The position numbers were made by a program, and so were the translations under genes. Shown one piece after another: positions 1 to 8,053 of a DNA stretch of 38,934 nt. Below the pieces are notes generated by a model, which did no database searches, was not told where the DNA came from, and saw only the letters and a list, made by a program, of their open reading frames with translations. Source of the stretch: Mesorhizobium sp. ORS 3359 (GTDB lineage: Bacteria; Pseudomonadota; Alphaproteobacteria; Rhizobiales; Rhizobiaceae); assembly GCA_000824845.1 (NCBI GenBank), contig CCNC01000175.1:1-38934 (forward strand), in the 5' to 3' direction. Position 1 is the first letter of the stretch; every line of letters begins with the position of its first letter.

Positions 1-32
1 AGCGGAGTGAGACGTTGGCGTTCCCTGGAACA

Positions 33-86
33 CCCCTCATCCGACCTCGCTTCGCGAGGCCACCTTCCCCCACAAGGGGGGAAGGG
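33..86. repeat. RIME-like intergenic mosaic repeat with two hairpins
   Basis: Two adjacent hairpins lie just downstream of the prfC stop codon. The first is CCTCGC-TTC-GCGAGG (45-59). The second pairs CTTCCCCC (64-71) with GGGGGAAG (77-84) around a short loop, followed by a run of A on the plus strand. The wording 'cccctcatcc ... cttcccc-acaa-ggggaag' resembles the short intergenic mosaic elements common in rhizobia; the family name is from memory. It could also help end transcription of prfC. Confidence 0.6.
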
Positions 87-95
87 AAAAACAGC

Positions 96-1688
96 TCACG
101 CCGCCTTGTCGCGCACCTGATAATCCTTCACCGCCGTGAAGCGGATCGCCTTCCAGCGCTCGGCTTCGTAGTTCAGCGAGAAGGCGTGCTGAGCGAGGAA
201 GACCGGATCGTTGTCGAGGTCGCGGGCGATGTCGCCGCGATGCGATTCGATGAAGCGCTGCACCTCCGCCTTGTCGTCGGCCGAGATCCAGCGGCAGACC
301 GAAAAACGCGACATCTCGAAATCCACCGGCAGTGTGTATTCGATGTTCAACCGTTCCTTCAGCACGTCGAGCTGCAGGGCGCCGACGACGCCGACGATCG
401 CCGGCGAACCGTCTTCCGGCGAGAACAACTGCACCACGCCCTCCTCGGCCATCTGGTGCAGCGCTTCCTTCAGCTTCTTGGCCTTCATGGCGTCGCCGAG
501 GCGCACGCGGCGCAGGATTTCCGGGGCGAAGTTCGGCACGCCGCGGAACAGGATCTCCTCGCCCTCGGTCAGCGTATCGCCGATGCGCAGCGTACCGTGG
601 TTGGGGATGCCGACGACGTCGCCGGCAAAGGCCTCGTCGGCGGTGACGCGGGTGCGGGCGAAGAAGAATTGCGGCGCGGACAGGCTCATCGGCTTGCCGG
701 TGCGCACCAGCTTGGCCTTCATGCCGCGCTCCAGCTTGCCCGAGCAGACACGCACGAAAGCGATGCGATCGCGGTGGTTGGGGTCCATGTTGGCCTGGAT
801 TTTGAAAACGAAGGACGTCATCTTGTCCTCCGTCGCCTCGACCGTGCGCTCATCGGCTTCCTGGGCGCGCGGCGGCGGGCCGTAGGCGCCGAGCGCCTCG
901 ATCAGGTCGCGCACGCCGTAATTGCGCAGCGCCGAGCCGAAATAGACCGGCGTCAGATGGCCCTCGCGGAAAGCGTCGATATCGAGAGGGCGGCAGGCCT
1001 CGCGCGCCAACTCCAGCTCCTCGATGAAGTCGTTGCGCTCGTTCTCCGGCAAAAGTCCGGCGACGCGGTTGGAATCCGGACCATTGACCGGCGTGCGCTC
1101 CTTCTCGTCGTCGCTGCGGCGCACCGCGTTCTGCGCCAGATGGTAAGTGCCCGAGAAGGTCTTGCCGCGGCCGATCGGCCAGGTGACGGGCGCGGTGTCG
1201 AGCGCCAGCTTCTGCTCGATCTCATCCAAAATCTCGAACGGATCGCGGCTCTCACGGTCCATCTTGTTGACGAAGGTGATGATCGGGATGTCGCGGAGCC
1301 GGCAGACCTCGAACAGTTTCAGCGTGCGCGGCTCGATGCCCTTGGCAGCGTCGATGACCATGACTGCCGAATCCACCGCCGACAGCGTGCGGTAGGTGTC
1401 GTCGGCGAAATCCTCGTGGCCGGGCGTGTCGAGCAGGTTGAAGACGTTGTCGTCATATTCGAAGGTCATCACCGAGGTGACGACCGAGATGCCGCGCTCG
1501 CGCTCGATCTTCATCCAGTCGGACCGCGTCTGGATGCGGTCCTTCTTGGCCTTGACCTCGCCGGCAAGCTGGATGGCGCCGCCGAACAGCAGCAGCTTTT
1601 CGGTGAGCGTGGTCTTGCCGGCGTCAGGGTGGGCGATGATCGCGAAAGTGCGGCGGCGCGCGACCGCCTGTTCGATGTCTTCTGCCAA
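96..1688 (-). CDS. prfC: Peptide chain release factor 3 (RF3)
   Basis: This is a translational GTPase that recycles release factors RF1/RF2 from the ribosome after peptide release. The 530-residue length fits the family. The G1 loop AHPDAGKT is at residues 19-26, the switch II motif DTPGH at 87-91 and the G4 motif NKMD at 141-144. An EF-Tu-like beta barrel and an RF3 C-terminal domain follow. The start codon is TTG, preceded by an AGGA ribosome binding site about 10 nt upstream; no better ATG lies upstream of the GTPase core, so the TTG start is credible. It is transcribed alone as far as the window shows, with a repeat/hairpin region immediately downstream. The assignment is firm because the N-terminal region matches the RF3 pattern rather than EF-G or LepA. 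Confidence 0.96.
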   Translation of the reverse strand: MAEDIEQAVARRRTFAIIAHPDAGKTTLTEKLLLFGGAIQLAGEVKAKKDRIQTRSDWMKIERERGISVVTSVMTFEYDDNVFNLLDTPGHEDFADDTYRTLSAVDSAVMVIDAAKGIEPRTLKLFEVCRLRDIPIITFVNKMDRESRDPFEILDEIEQKLALDTAPVTWPIGRGKTFSGTYHLAQNAVRRSDDEKERTPVNGPDSNRVAGLLPENERNDFIEELELAREACRPLDIDAFREGHLTPVYFGSALRNYGVRDLIEALGAYGPPPRAQEADERTVEATEDKMTSFVFKIQANMDPNHRDRIAFVRVCSGKLERGMKAKLVRTGKPMSLSAPQFFFARTRVTADEAFAGDVVGIPNHGTLRIGDTLTEGEEILFRGVPNFAPEILRRVRLGDAMKAKKLKEALHQMAEEGVVQLFSPEDGSPAIVGVVGALQLDVLKERLNIEYTLPVDFEMSRFSVCRWISADDKAEVQRFIESHRGDIARDLDNDPVFLAQHAFSLNYEAERWKAIRFTAVKDYQVRDKAA

Positions 1689-1806
1689 TTTTTGGAATCC
1701 TGTCTGTGGCGCCGGCTTCTAGCAGCGCATGGCCGGCCTGTCGACAGTTTCGGGCGGATCGGTTCGCCGGAGGCGTGTTCGCCGCCATGGCGGGGCCTGC
1801 TCATAG

Positions 1807-2043
1807 TCAGGCCTCGCCATGTTCCCTGCGGCCGTACCTGGTGATCCACCGTATTTCCGAGCGGCCGACGCCGATGTCGTGCAGCAGATAATCCGGCAGC
1901 TCGTCCAGCCTGGCCCGGTCCCTGCGAATGCGCGCGATGCGCGCCACGAGCACTATGCCGGAGCGGCAGGTTTCGACGGCTGCGGCAAAGAGGCGCCTGA
2001 GAACCGTCCGGTCGGTGATCAATTCCTGCCCAAGGATGGACAT
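1807..2043 (-). CDS. DUF1127 family small protein
   Basis: A 78-residue basic protein whose C-terminal half carries the DUF1127 signature: an Arg-rich helix, then LDELPDYLLHDIGVGRSEI, then a short tail. Proteins of this family in alphaproteobacteria are small, arginine-rich, and in some cases bind RNA and influence phosphate or carbon metabolism and sRNA turnover; nothing here shows which applies. It is longer than the roughly 45-50 residue minimal forms, with an added N-terminal segment. The ATG is preceded by GGGAGA 8 nt upstream. It is the last gene of a minus-strand run with the secreted protein (80 bp upstream) and the DUF4242 gene, so co-transcription is possible but not shown. Confidence 0.8.
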   Translation of the reverse strand: MSILGQELITDRTVLRRLFAAAVETCRSGIVLVARIARIRRDRARLDELPDYLLHDIGVGRSEIRWITRYGRREHGEA

Positions 2044-2122
2044 GGTCGTATCTCCCTTGCGGTTGAGTGGTGAAAGCGGGAGGGCCGTCCACGGCCCTCC
2101 CGGAGGCTGTGCCGACGGGTCG

Positions 2123-2638
2123 TCAAGACCGATCGTGCTCGCAGCTCACATACGGGTTCCAGTCGGCGAACATGCCGGCCGGGTTGTGCCGCCAGTGCCA
2201 GACATGGAGCTCGTAGTAGGGATCCACCGGGTGAATGCCCACCGTCGTCTTGCGCTGCAGCGTGCGGCCGAGGAATTCAGGAACGCCCTTGCCCTTCCAG
2301 TCCTTCTCGAAGACGATGTATTCCATGCCGACAAGCTGCATCGAGCCATCGGCTTCCGGCTCGTAGGTCAGCACGTCGGGTTCGCCGAGCACCAGCCTGC
2401 CGTCGCCGGCGCGGCCGGGATGGATGAAATGGACCCCCATCGTGCCGTGCTCGTCATGCGTCGTGCATTCGAACAGCTGCTGGTAGCCGTCCGCCTTGGC
2501 GACCTTGATGTCGAGGTACTTGGCCGCCATGTCCCGAGACCGGTTGAGCACCGGATCGGGCATGTCATGGGCGACCGCGGTGCCGCAAAGCAGCGCCGAG
2601 ACGCCGACGGCAAGGACGATTTCCGTAAAGCGCTTCAC
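2123..2638 (-). CDS. Secreted protein of unknown function
   Basis: A 171-residue protein with a clear Sec signal peptide: positively charged start (MKR), a hydrophobic core and a cleavage site after AVA at residue 23, so it should be periplasmic or exported. The mature part is rich in His, Trp and acidic residues, with a C-terminal segment of the form HVWHWRHNPAGMFADWNP ending near a Cys (VSCEH). The His/Asp-rich character could mean metal binding, but that is inference. I recognise no named domain. The start is GTG, supported by a strong GGGAGGGG site 7 nt upstream. It lies 16 bp downstream of the DUF4242 gene and is very likely in the same operon; DUF4242 homologues have been linked to nickel binding, which would suit a metal-related pair. 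Confidence 0.75.
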   Translation of the reverse strand: MKRFTEIVLAVGVSALLCGTAVAHDMPDPVLNRSRDMAAKYLDIKVAKADGYQQLFECTTHDEHGTMGVHFIHPGRAGDGRLVLGEPDVLTYEPEADGSMQLVGMEYIVFEKDWKGKGVPEFLGRTLQRKTTVGIHPVDPYYELHVWHWRHNPAGMFADWNPYVSCEHDRS

Positions 2639-2654
2639 GATCGATCCCCTCCCG

Positions 2655-2936
2655 TCAGGCGGCGGCGTAGGCCGTCGTCGGATCGAACAGGCGCTTGACC
2701 TGGGTGATCTTGGTCGCCGGGAAGCCGCTCATCTTGGCGTGGCGCTGGATGATCGCTTCGTCCTTGGCGAGGTAGACGCAGAAAGTCTTGTCGTCCGCCA
2801 CGAAGGATTCCACCCACTGGATGTCCGGGCCGAGCTCGGCAAGGACTGCGTTCGAGGCCCTGGACGCGTCGCGAAGTTGCTCGCGCTCGAAAGTGCCGAC
2901 TTTCGGGATCTCGCGCTCGATGATGTATTTCTGCAT
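2655..2936 (-). CDS. DUF4242 domain protein (SCO4226-like)
   Basis: A 93-residue cytosolic protein that matches the DUF4242 pattern of a ferredoxin-like fold: starts MQKYIIEREIP, contains VLAELGPDIQWVESFVADDKTFCVYLA, and ends with a helix bearing the HAKMSGFPATKITQV segment. The family includes the Streptomyces nickel-responsive protein SCO4226; a metal role here is inferred only from that. The start ATG has an excellent AAGGAG ribosome binding site. It is the first gene of a minus-strand cluster (this gene, the secreted protein, the DUF1127 gene) that is divergent from the winged-helix/TPR regulator at 3140. The 203-bp divergent region between them carries an 11-bp phased direct repeat (3076-3106) that may control one or both directions. 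Confidence 0.8.
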   Translation of the reverse strand: MQKYIIEREIPKVGTFEREQLRDASRASNAVLAELGPDIQWVESFVADDKTFCVYLAKDEAIIQRHAKMSGFPATKITQVKRLFDPTTAYAAA

Positions 2937-3075
2937 GTTACAATCTCCTTGATCTGAGGTTCAATGCCGCCGGGCACTCGACCAAATCGGTGCCGGTGAC
3001 ATCCCTGGGGCAGCTGAGGTAAACTCTCGCTTGGCCCGCCAGGCAGACGGAGAATTACGAAACAGGCGGCCGACA

Positions 3076-3106
3076 GTCCTTACGCCGTCCTTATCTTGTT
3101 CTGATC
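3076..3106 (+). promoter_or_regulatory. Phased direct-repeat element in the divergent promoter region
   Basis: GTCCTTAC at 3076 recurs as GTCCTTAT at 3087, an 11-nt period, and is followed by TCTGATC at 3100. The spacing is what tandem OmpR/PhoB-type winged-helix domains use on one face of DNA. The same 31-bp element, 25 of 31 positions identical, occurs at 7992-8022. It sits 34 bp upstream of the regulator's ATG and 140 bp from the start of the DUF4242 gene. Binding by the adjacent regulator is inference. Confidence 0.5.
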
Positions 3107-3139
3107 CTTTGCCTATTGCCGTTACCGGGATTGCTGCCG

Positions 3140-4954
3140 ATGGGAATTCATTGCTTCGGCGACTTCGAGCTTAACGAGAGCTCCCGCGCCATTCGTCTCG
3201 CCGGAAACGAGATCGAGGTGCAGCCCCTCGTCTTCGATTTCCTCGCCATCCTGCTGCGCCACCAAGACCGCGCCTTGAGCAAGGACGAGTTGCTCGAAAC
3301 GCTCTGGCCGGGCGTGACGGTCACCGAGGCTTCGCTGCAGCGTGTCGCGAGCCTAGCCCGAAGCGTTCTGCGCCAGGGCGGCATGGAGGCGGCGCTGCGC
3401 AACCTGCCCCGCTTCGGCTACCGTATTTGCCTCGACCAGGCAGCCGCTTCGGAAAAGGGGCCGGCGCCGGCCGATACGGGCAGCAGGCGTTCCAGCCCAG
3501 GCATGCAAATCCTGGCCGCGCGCGCGGCCGTCGCGGCGCGAAAATGGCACGAGGCCGCGGCCGCTTTCAGCGAAGCAGACGCCGCCGACGAGTTGCTGAC
3601 GGCCGACCTCGAAGAATGGGCGCTGGCGCTGGAATGCATGGGACGACCGTCAGAAGCGATCCCGCTCCTTACGCGCGCGGCAACGGAATACGGCATGGCC
3701 GGCGAACGCCTGCGGGCGGCTTCCCCGGCAATCACCCTCGCCATGATCCATCTCGAGAGAGGAGAGCTTGCTGCGGCCAAGGGCTGGCACAAGCGTGCCG
3801 CGCAGCTGATCGACAAAGCAACCGAGAGCAGGGAGCATGGCCTCTGGTGCTGGATGGGCGCGCGCATCAAGGGCGCGGAGGCAGAGCCGGAGCATGCGCT
3901 TGCTCTTGCCGAGCAAGCTTTCGAGGTCGGCAAAAATCTCGAAGATCCAGTCGTGGAATCGCTCGGCCTTATCTATCGCGGCTTCTTCAAGCTCTGCCTT
4001 GGGGAAACAAAAGCCGGTCAGGAGGACCAGGATTTTGCCGCCGCGCTCGGCCTCTCCAGCGATGTCGACCCGATCGTCGGCGGCATCCTCTACTGCAACA
4101 TACTTTGGGCTTGCCGCAATTTCGGCGACTGGGCGCGAGCCAACCAATGGAGCCTCAGCTACGAGGGCTGGTGCAGAGGGCATGGGCTGGAGGAACTTAC
4201 GGGCTCGTGTCGGCTGCATCGGGCCGAGGTGCTCGGCGTCCATGGCACGCTGAGGGAGGCTGAGGCGCTGGTGCGCGGGGCGCTCGATCAGCTTACGCTC
4301 GATGCGCCCTGGGCGAAAGGCGATGCCTTACGTGTGCTGGGCGACATCCATCTCGCCGCAGGCGATTTCGCCGAGGCGGATGCAGCCTACCGCGCGTCCC
4401 ATGCCGCTGGCTGGGATCCGCAGCCAGGCTTTGCGCTGCTGCAGATGGAGCTGGGCCAGGCGGAAGCCGCATTCAGCGCCCTTGAGCGGTCGCTTGTCGG
4501 GAACGGCTGGCCGACGCTGCAGCGTCGGGGCATGGTTCTCGCCACGCTCGCCAAGGCAGCGGCGCGGACCGATCGGCTGGAGCGCGCGAAAGCGGTGATC
4601 GCCGAGCTGGAAAGCGAACCGCAACGCTGGCCGATGGCCTCGATCCGGGCATTGACCGCCGAGGCCAAGGCGGAACTGTCGATGCGGGAAAATCGCTTCA
4701 CCGAAGCGGTGCGAGAGCTGCAGACCGCATGCTCGCGCTGGGCCGAGATCGGTTCGCCGACCAACTGCGCGGACGCCAGGCTTTCGCTCGCGGCGCTTCT
4801 CATCCAGCAAGGCGATCGTACTGGCGCGGAGTTGGAGCTAGGCACGGCGCTGGCGGTCGCGAAGAAGGTCGATTCGTCCCGTCTCATGCGGCGCTGTGAA
4901 GAGCTGGCGAGCCTGCTAGCCGGGGGCCAGAAGGCAATAGCGGGCAGCGCGTAA
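3140..4954 (+). CDS. Winged-helix transcriptional regulator with TPR-like sensor region
   Basis: A 604-residue regulator. Residues about 5-95 form an OmpR/ToxR-type winged-helix DNA-binding domain: a short beta start (FGDFELN), then VFDFLAILLRHQDRALSKDEL, the LWPG turn, the recognition segment EASLQRVASLARSVL and the RFGYRI wing. There is no receiver domain, so it is not a classical response regulator. The remaining 500 residues are Ala/Leu/Glu-rich helical pairs typical of tetratricopeptide repeats, as in MalT- or HilA-like regulators, likely sensing a ligand or partner. No transmembrane segment is apparent, so it should be cytosolic. The longer frame begins at a TTG at 3116, but the ATG at 3140 directly precedes the domain. 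It is divergent from the DUF4242 cluster and is the obvious candidate regulator of it. Confidence 0.82.
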   Translation: MGIHCFGDFELNESSRAIRLAGNEIEVQPLVFDFLAILLRHQDRALSKDELLETLWPGVTVTEASLQRVASLARSVLRQGGMEAALRNLPRFGYRICLDQAAASEKGPAPADTGSRRSSPGMQILAARAAVAARKWHEAAAAFSEADAADELLTADLEEWALALECMGRPSEAIPLLTRAATEYGMAGERLRAASPAITLAMIHLERGELAAAKGWHKRAAQLIDKATESREHGLWCWMGARIKGAEAEPEHALALAEQAFEVGKNLEDPVVESLGLIYRGFFKLCLGETKAGQEDQDFAAALGLSSDVDPIVGGILYCNILWACRNFGDWARANQWSLSYEGWCRGHGLEELTGSCRLHRAEVLGVHGTLREAEALVRGALDQLTLDAPWAKGDALRVLGDIHLAAGDFAEADAAYRASHAAGWDPQPGFALLQMELGQAEAAFSALERSLVGNGWPTLQRRGMVLATLAKAAARTDRLERAKAVIAELESEPQRWPMASIRALTAEAKAELSMRENRFTEAVRELQTACSRWAEIGSPTNCADARLSLAALLIQQGDRTGAELELGTALAVAKKVDSSRLMRRCEELASLLAGGQKAIAGSA

Positions 4955-5019
4955 CTGCTTCTTGCTTGAGGTCCGGACGGTAGGGTGGCATGACGGGGAA
5001 AATCTCCCTGAGGCCCAGC

Positions 5020-6093
5020 ATGAGCAGTCCAAAGCAAGTCATCGTGATCGGCGCCGGAATCATCGGCGCTTCTCTCGCCTGGCACCTGACGAAAGCCGGC
5101 GCGCGGGTGACGGTGATTTCCGGGAGTGGCGTCGGCGGTGTTGCGACGCCCAATTCCTTTGCATGGATCAACGCAAGCTGGGGCAATCCCGAAACCTATT
5201 TCCGGCTGCGCATCCGCGCCATGGCCGAATGGAAAAGGCTGGCGAAGGACGTGCCCGGGCTACCGCTCGCCTGGTGCGGCGGCCTGTGCTTCGACCTGCC
5301 GCCGGACAGGCTCGAAGCCTATGCGGCCGAGCACTCGTCATGGGGTTATGGCGTCGAGCGCGTCGACGCGAAGCGGGCGGGAGAGATCGAACCCAACCTC
5401 GTCGCGCCTCCCGATTTCGCCGTCTACGTCGCGGAGGAAGGCGTCGCCGAGCCGGTGGCAACCGCCAAGGCGCTTCTGGCGGACGCCGGACGGCTCGGCG
5501 CGCGGGTAATTGTTGGCGCCGTGGAAAGGCTGACCATATCGAATGGCAAGGTGACAGGCGCGGTTGTTTCGGGCGAAACCATCAGCGCCGAAGAAATTGT
5601 CGTGGCGGCGGGCGCGGGCTCCCCGGCCATTGCCGCGACAGCCGGCATCGAGCTGCCGCTCGACACGCCGCCGGGCCTTATCGTGCACTCCCGGCCATAC
5701 AGGAAATTACTCAACGGGCTGGTGCATGCCGAGAGATTGCACATGCGCCAGACGGCCGAGGGCCGCATCGTCGCCGGCTCGGATTTCGCCGGCGGCGATC
5801 CGGGTGAGGATCCGGAAGCCACCGCACGGCAGTTGTTTGCGGTCACCAAGGCAGCCTTGCGCGGCGCGGATGGACTGGAGCTTGATTTTCACACCGTCGG
5901 CTACCGGCCGACCCCGGTCGACGGCTTTCCGATTGTCGGTCGCGCCGATGGCGTCGGCGGCCTCTACATCGCCGTCATGCATTCGGGCATCACGCTTGCG
6001 GCGGCGGTCGGCTTGTTCGCCGCTCGCGAAGTCCTTGAAGGCGAGCGCGACGTGCTGCTGGCACCGTACGGGCTGGAACGCTTCGCGCAGTAG
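5020..6093 (+). CDS. FAD-dependent oxidoreductase (DAO family)
   Basis: A 357-residue flavoenzyme of the D-amino acid oxidase/glycine oxidase superfamily. The Rossmann dinucleotide motif GAGIIG lies at residues 11-16 within VIVIGAGIIGASLAWHL, followed by the usual acidic/hydrophobic strand. The C-terminal half has the second FAD contact region (GYRPTPVDGFPIVGRAD) and the final GIT motif (MHSGITLAAAVG). Such enzymes oxidise amines or amino acids such as sarcosine, glycine or proline; the substrate is not readable from sequence. The frame is open from an ATG at 4990, but the ATG at 5020 has a GAGG site 8 nt upstream and abuts the Rossmann strand, so I prefer it. It lies 65 bp downstream of the TPR regulator on the same strand, which could mean read-through. 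Confidence 0.88.
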   Translation: MSSPKQVIVIGAGIIGASLAWHLTKAGARVTVISGSGVGGVATPNSFAWINASWGNPETYFRLRIRAMAEWKRLAKDVPGLPLAWCGGLCFDLPPDRLEAYAAEHSSWGYGVERVDAKRAGEIEPNLVAPPDFAVYVAEEGVAEPVATAKALLADAGRLGARVIVGAVERLTISNGKVTGAVVSGETISAEEIVVAAGAGSPAIAATAGIELPLDTPPGLIVHSRPYRKLLNGLVHAERLHMRQTAEGRIVAGSDFAGGDPGEDPEATARQLFAVTKAALRGADGLELDFHTVGYRPTPVDGFPIVGRADGVGGLYIAVMHSGITLAAAVGLFAAREVLEGERDVLLAPYGLERFAQ

Positions 6094-6286
6094 TCCCGCG
6101 ACAGACGCCAACCGCAAGCCGATGGCAAGCCGTTGAAGTCCAGACCGCGGTCAACTTCGTGCTGAGCGCTAGCGACGTCCAACAAGCCATGTCTCCTGCT
6201 GTCGGTAAGAGGCTGTGCTTGCACCCTTGTCGCGCCTGATAAGCCATGCAAGGCTCTTGGCGGTTGCACACAAGAGGGTCGGTGCC

Positions 6287-6700
6287 ATGGCTAAGAAGTA
6301 CACTGCTGGGTGCGCTTGCGGCGCGGTGAGGTTCGAGTTCAACACAGATCCCGACTTCGTTGCCGTCTGCCACTGTCTGGATTGTAAAAAGGCGTCAGGC
6401 GGCGAAGCGGCAACATGGTTCGGCGTGCCCGAGAACGACTTTAGCCTGACACAAGGAAAGCCCACCGCCTATTCATACGTCGCTGACTCCGGCGGCAAAC
6501 TGGACCGGAACTTCTGCCCGACATGCGGCGCGCGCGTGTATACAAGCAACCTGACCAGCTTTCCGGGCCTGGTGTTCGTTCAGTTGGGCAGCCTAGACCG
6601 TCCCGGGGCCGTTACGCCGAAGCTGGAGATGTTCGTCAAACGACGGCTTCCCTGGGTGCGGTCGCTCGGTCTCCCAGAGTTCTCGGACATGCCACACTGA
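6287..6700 (+). CDS. GFA family zinc protein (glutathione-dependent formaldehyde-activating-like)
   Basis: A 137-residue protein of the GFA/CENP-V family, which folds around structural and catalytic zinc. The expected cysteine clusters are present: C9/C11 (GCACGAVRFEF), C28/C30/C33 (CHCLDCKKASGG) and C77/C80 (FCPTCGARVYT). The prototype Gfa was linked to formation of S-hydroxymethylglutathione from formaldehyde, but most paralogues, probably including this one, have no proven reaction. The ATG at 6287 is preceded by GAGGGT 7-8 nt upstream; the open frame extends to 6215 but without family similarity. It stands alone, 193 bp from the oxidoreductase. Confidence 0.9.
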   Translation: MAKKYTAGCACGAVRFEFNTDPDFVAVCHCLDCKKASGGEAATWFGVPENDFSLTQGKPTAYSYVADSGGKLDRNFCPTCGARVYTSNLTSFPGLVFVQLGSLDRPGAVTPKLEMFVKRRLPWVRSLGLPEFSDMPH

Positions 6701-7101
6701 GCCCTTATTGCATGAGGAAGGAGGCGGCCGATATGCTCCCACGCGGGAGCGGACGGCAAAGCGTGCATGACTTTCGCAATCACGAATTAGACGCGATGTG
6801 GCCAATATCCGCAGAGGCGCTCACGCTATTCCGGACGAAAAGCCACATCGCTGTATTCCTGGCATGTTCAAAAACCCGGCAGCCTTCGGAAACCGCCGGT
6901 GAGCGGTGCGATAGCGGCCGCTAAGCCGAGCAGCCGCGCCTTGCTTGCCGCCCCGTGCGCGTCCTTCAAAACGAAGGGCACATCGTGCAGTGGGCCGTGC
7001 GTATCGCTGCGCGCCAGTGCCGCCGGGCGCCCTCACGTGCTCAGTCGCGTTCGAAGATGACGACGGCGTTCACCGCCTCGCTGCTGCGCTCGCCAGTCGT
7101 T
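6701..7101. other. 400-bp gap without a recognisable gene
   Basis: Between the GFA gene and the end of the downstream amidotransferase there are only short open frames. None starts with a good ribosome binding site, and none gives a protein I recognise. I see no tRNA, terminator with a T run, or large palindrome. It may be decayed coding sequence, but there is no visible parent gene. Confidence 0.5.
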
Positions 7102-7902
7102 TCAGCTCGCCAGCGCCCAGCGAGACGTTGCCGGCGCGAAAGGCCTGATGCTGGTGCCGCCGCGGGTCATGGTAACGAAACTCGCCTGCGGAATCTCATG
7201 CCAGATGCGGCCCTCGCGATCGAACGGCTCGGAGACGATGCAGCGACCTACCCCCTTAGCGAAAGCGCCGGTGTAGAGCGTCGGCGCATGGTCGTCCGTG
7301 GCATAACGCACCGCGTGAAGTGTCTGGCCGTCGCTGAAGGCGGCGGTCAGTTTCAGTGATGGTTCGATCCCGGCGCGGCGCGAAACCTCGAGCACGCGGC
7401 CGGCGGCCCGCGATACCGCGCCATACGGATCGTCGGCGAGCCCGTCGCCGACCATCAGCCGAAAGAACAATTCGGAATCGGTGCTCCCCTCGAGTTCATC
7501 GAACAACTGGTCGGCGAGCGAGTTCTCGAGCGCGCGGCGGATCTTCTCGAAGCCGCCGATCTGGCCGTTATGGATGAACGACCAGCGGCCCGAGACGAAA
7601 GGATGGCAGTTCATGCGGCTGGTGGCGCCGCCGGTCGAGGCGCGCACATGGGCGAGGAACAGGCCGGACTTGATCTGGCGGCCAAGGCTTTTCAGATTGG
7701 CGTCGGACCAGGCCGGCAGAATGTCGCGGTAGAGGCCGGGTTCTGGCCGATCGCCGTACCAAGCCACTCCGAAGCCGTCAGCATTGGTCGGGGATTTCGC
7801 CTCCCGCGCCTGCCGGCTCTGAATGACCAGCGAATGGGAGGGCGCCGCAATGACGTCCTCCAGGAAGATCGCGTTGCCGAGATAGGCTGCCCACCTGCAC
7901 AT
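7102..7902 (-). CDS. Class II glutamine amidotransferase, downstream tandem copy
   Basis: A 266-residue protein starting MCRW, where Cys2 becomes the N-terminal nucleophile after Met removal, as in GATase type 2 enzymes of the YafJ/EgtC-like group. Other family marks are DGFGVAWYG, LAHVRASTGGAT, NCHPF, and FIHNGQIGGF (the oxyanion/glutamine-binding Asn-Gly). The family hydrolyses glutamine or a gamma-glutamyl amide; the acceptor is unknown and no synthetase partner is adjacent. It is about 80 % identical, without any gap, to the upstream copy at 8054-8854, so the pair arose by tandem duplication. The 151-bp spacer between the copies contains the 31-bp direct-repeat element at 7992-8022, so this copy may have its own promoter. 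Its ribosome binding site is weak. Confidence 0.88.
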   Translation of the reverse strand: MCRWAAYLGNAIFLEDVIAAPSHSLVIQSRQAREAKSPTNADGFGVAWYGDRPEPGLYRDILPAWSDANLKSLGRQIKSGLFLAHVRASTGGATSRMNCHPFVSGRWSFIHNGQIGGFEKIRRALENSLADQLFDELEGSTDSELFFRLMVGDGLADDPYGAVSRAAGRVLEVSRRAGIEPSLKLTAAFSDGQTLHAVRYATDDHAPTLYTGAFAKGVGRCIVSEPFDREGRIWHEIPQASFVTMTRGGTSIRPFAPATSRWALAS

Positions 7903-7991
7903 TGTCTGTCATCCCTTGTCGATGCGTTTTCGAGCGCGCGGATGAATTCGGCGCTCGTCTGGCGCCACAGATGGCAAGATGGCGCTTTAGT

Positions 7992-8022
7992 GTCCTTACG
8001 CCGCGCTTACGTTTTGCTGATC
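7992..8022 (+). promoter_or_regulatory. Second copy of the phased direct-repeat element
   Basis: GTCCTTAC at 7992 is followed 11 nt later by GCGCTTAC at 8003 and by GCTGATC at 8016, matching the element at 3076-3106 in 25 of 31 positions with identical spacing. It lies 90 bp upstream of the downstream amidotransferase and points against its direction. It may be a regulator binding site; this is inference from the shared pattern. Confidence 0.45.
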
Positions 8023-8053
8023 TCTGCCCGGAGGGCGTCTCGGCAGGTCTGCT

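Noticed and set aside
15..1844. A 609-codon open frame opposite prfC, and other long frames opposite maeB, mutS, copA and glnD
   Set aside because: High-GC coding DNA opens frames on the other strand. These have low-complexity Arg/Ala/Gly-rich translations and no family motifs, while the genes on the true strand have complete motif sets.
6523..6924. Open frame running from within the GFA gene into the following gap
   Set aside because: It overlaps the GFA coding region out of frame and has no ribosome binding site or recognisable domain; the part beyond 6700 alone is too weak to call.
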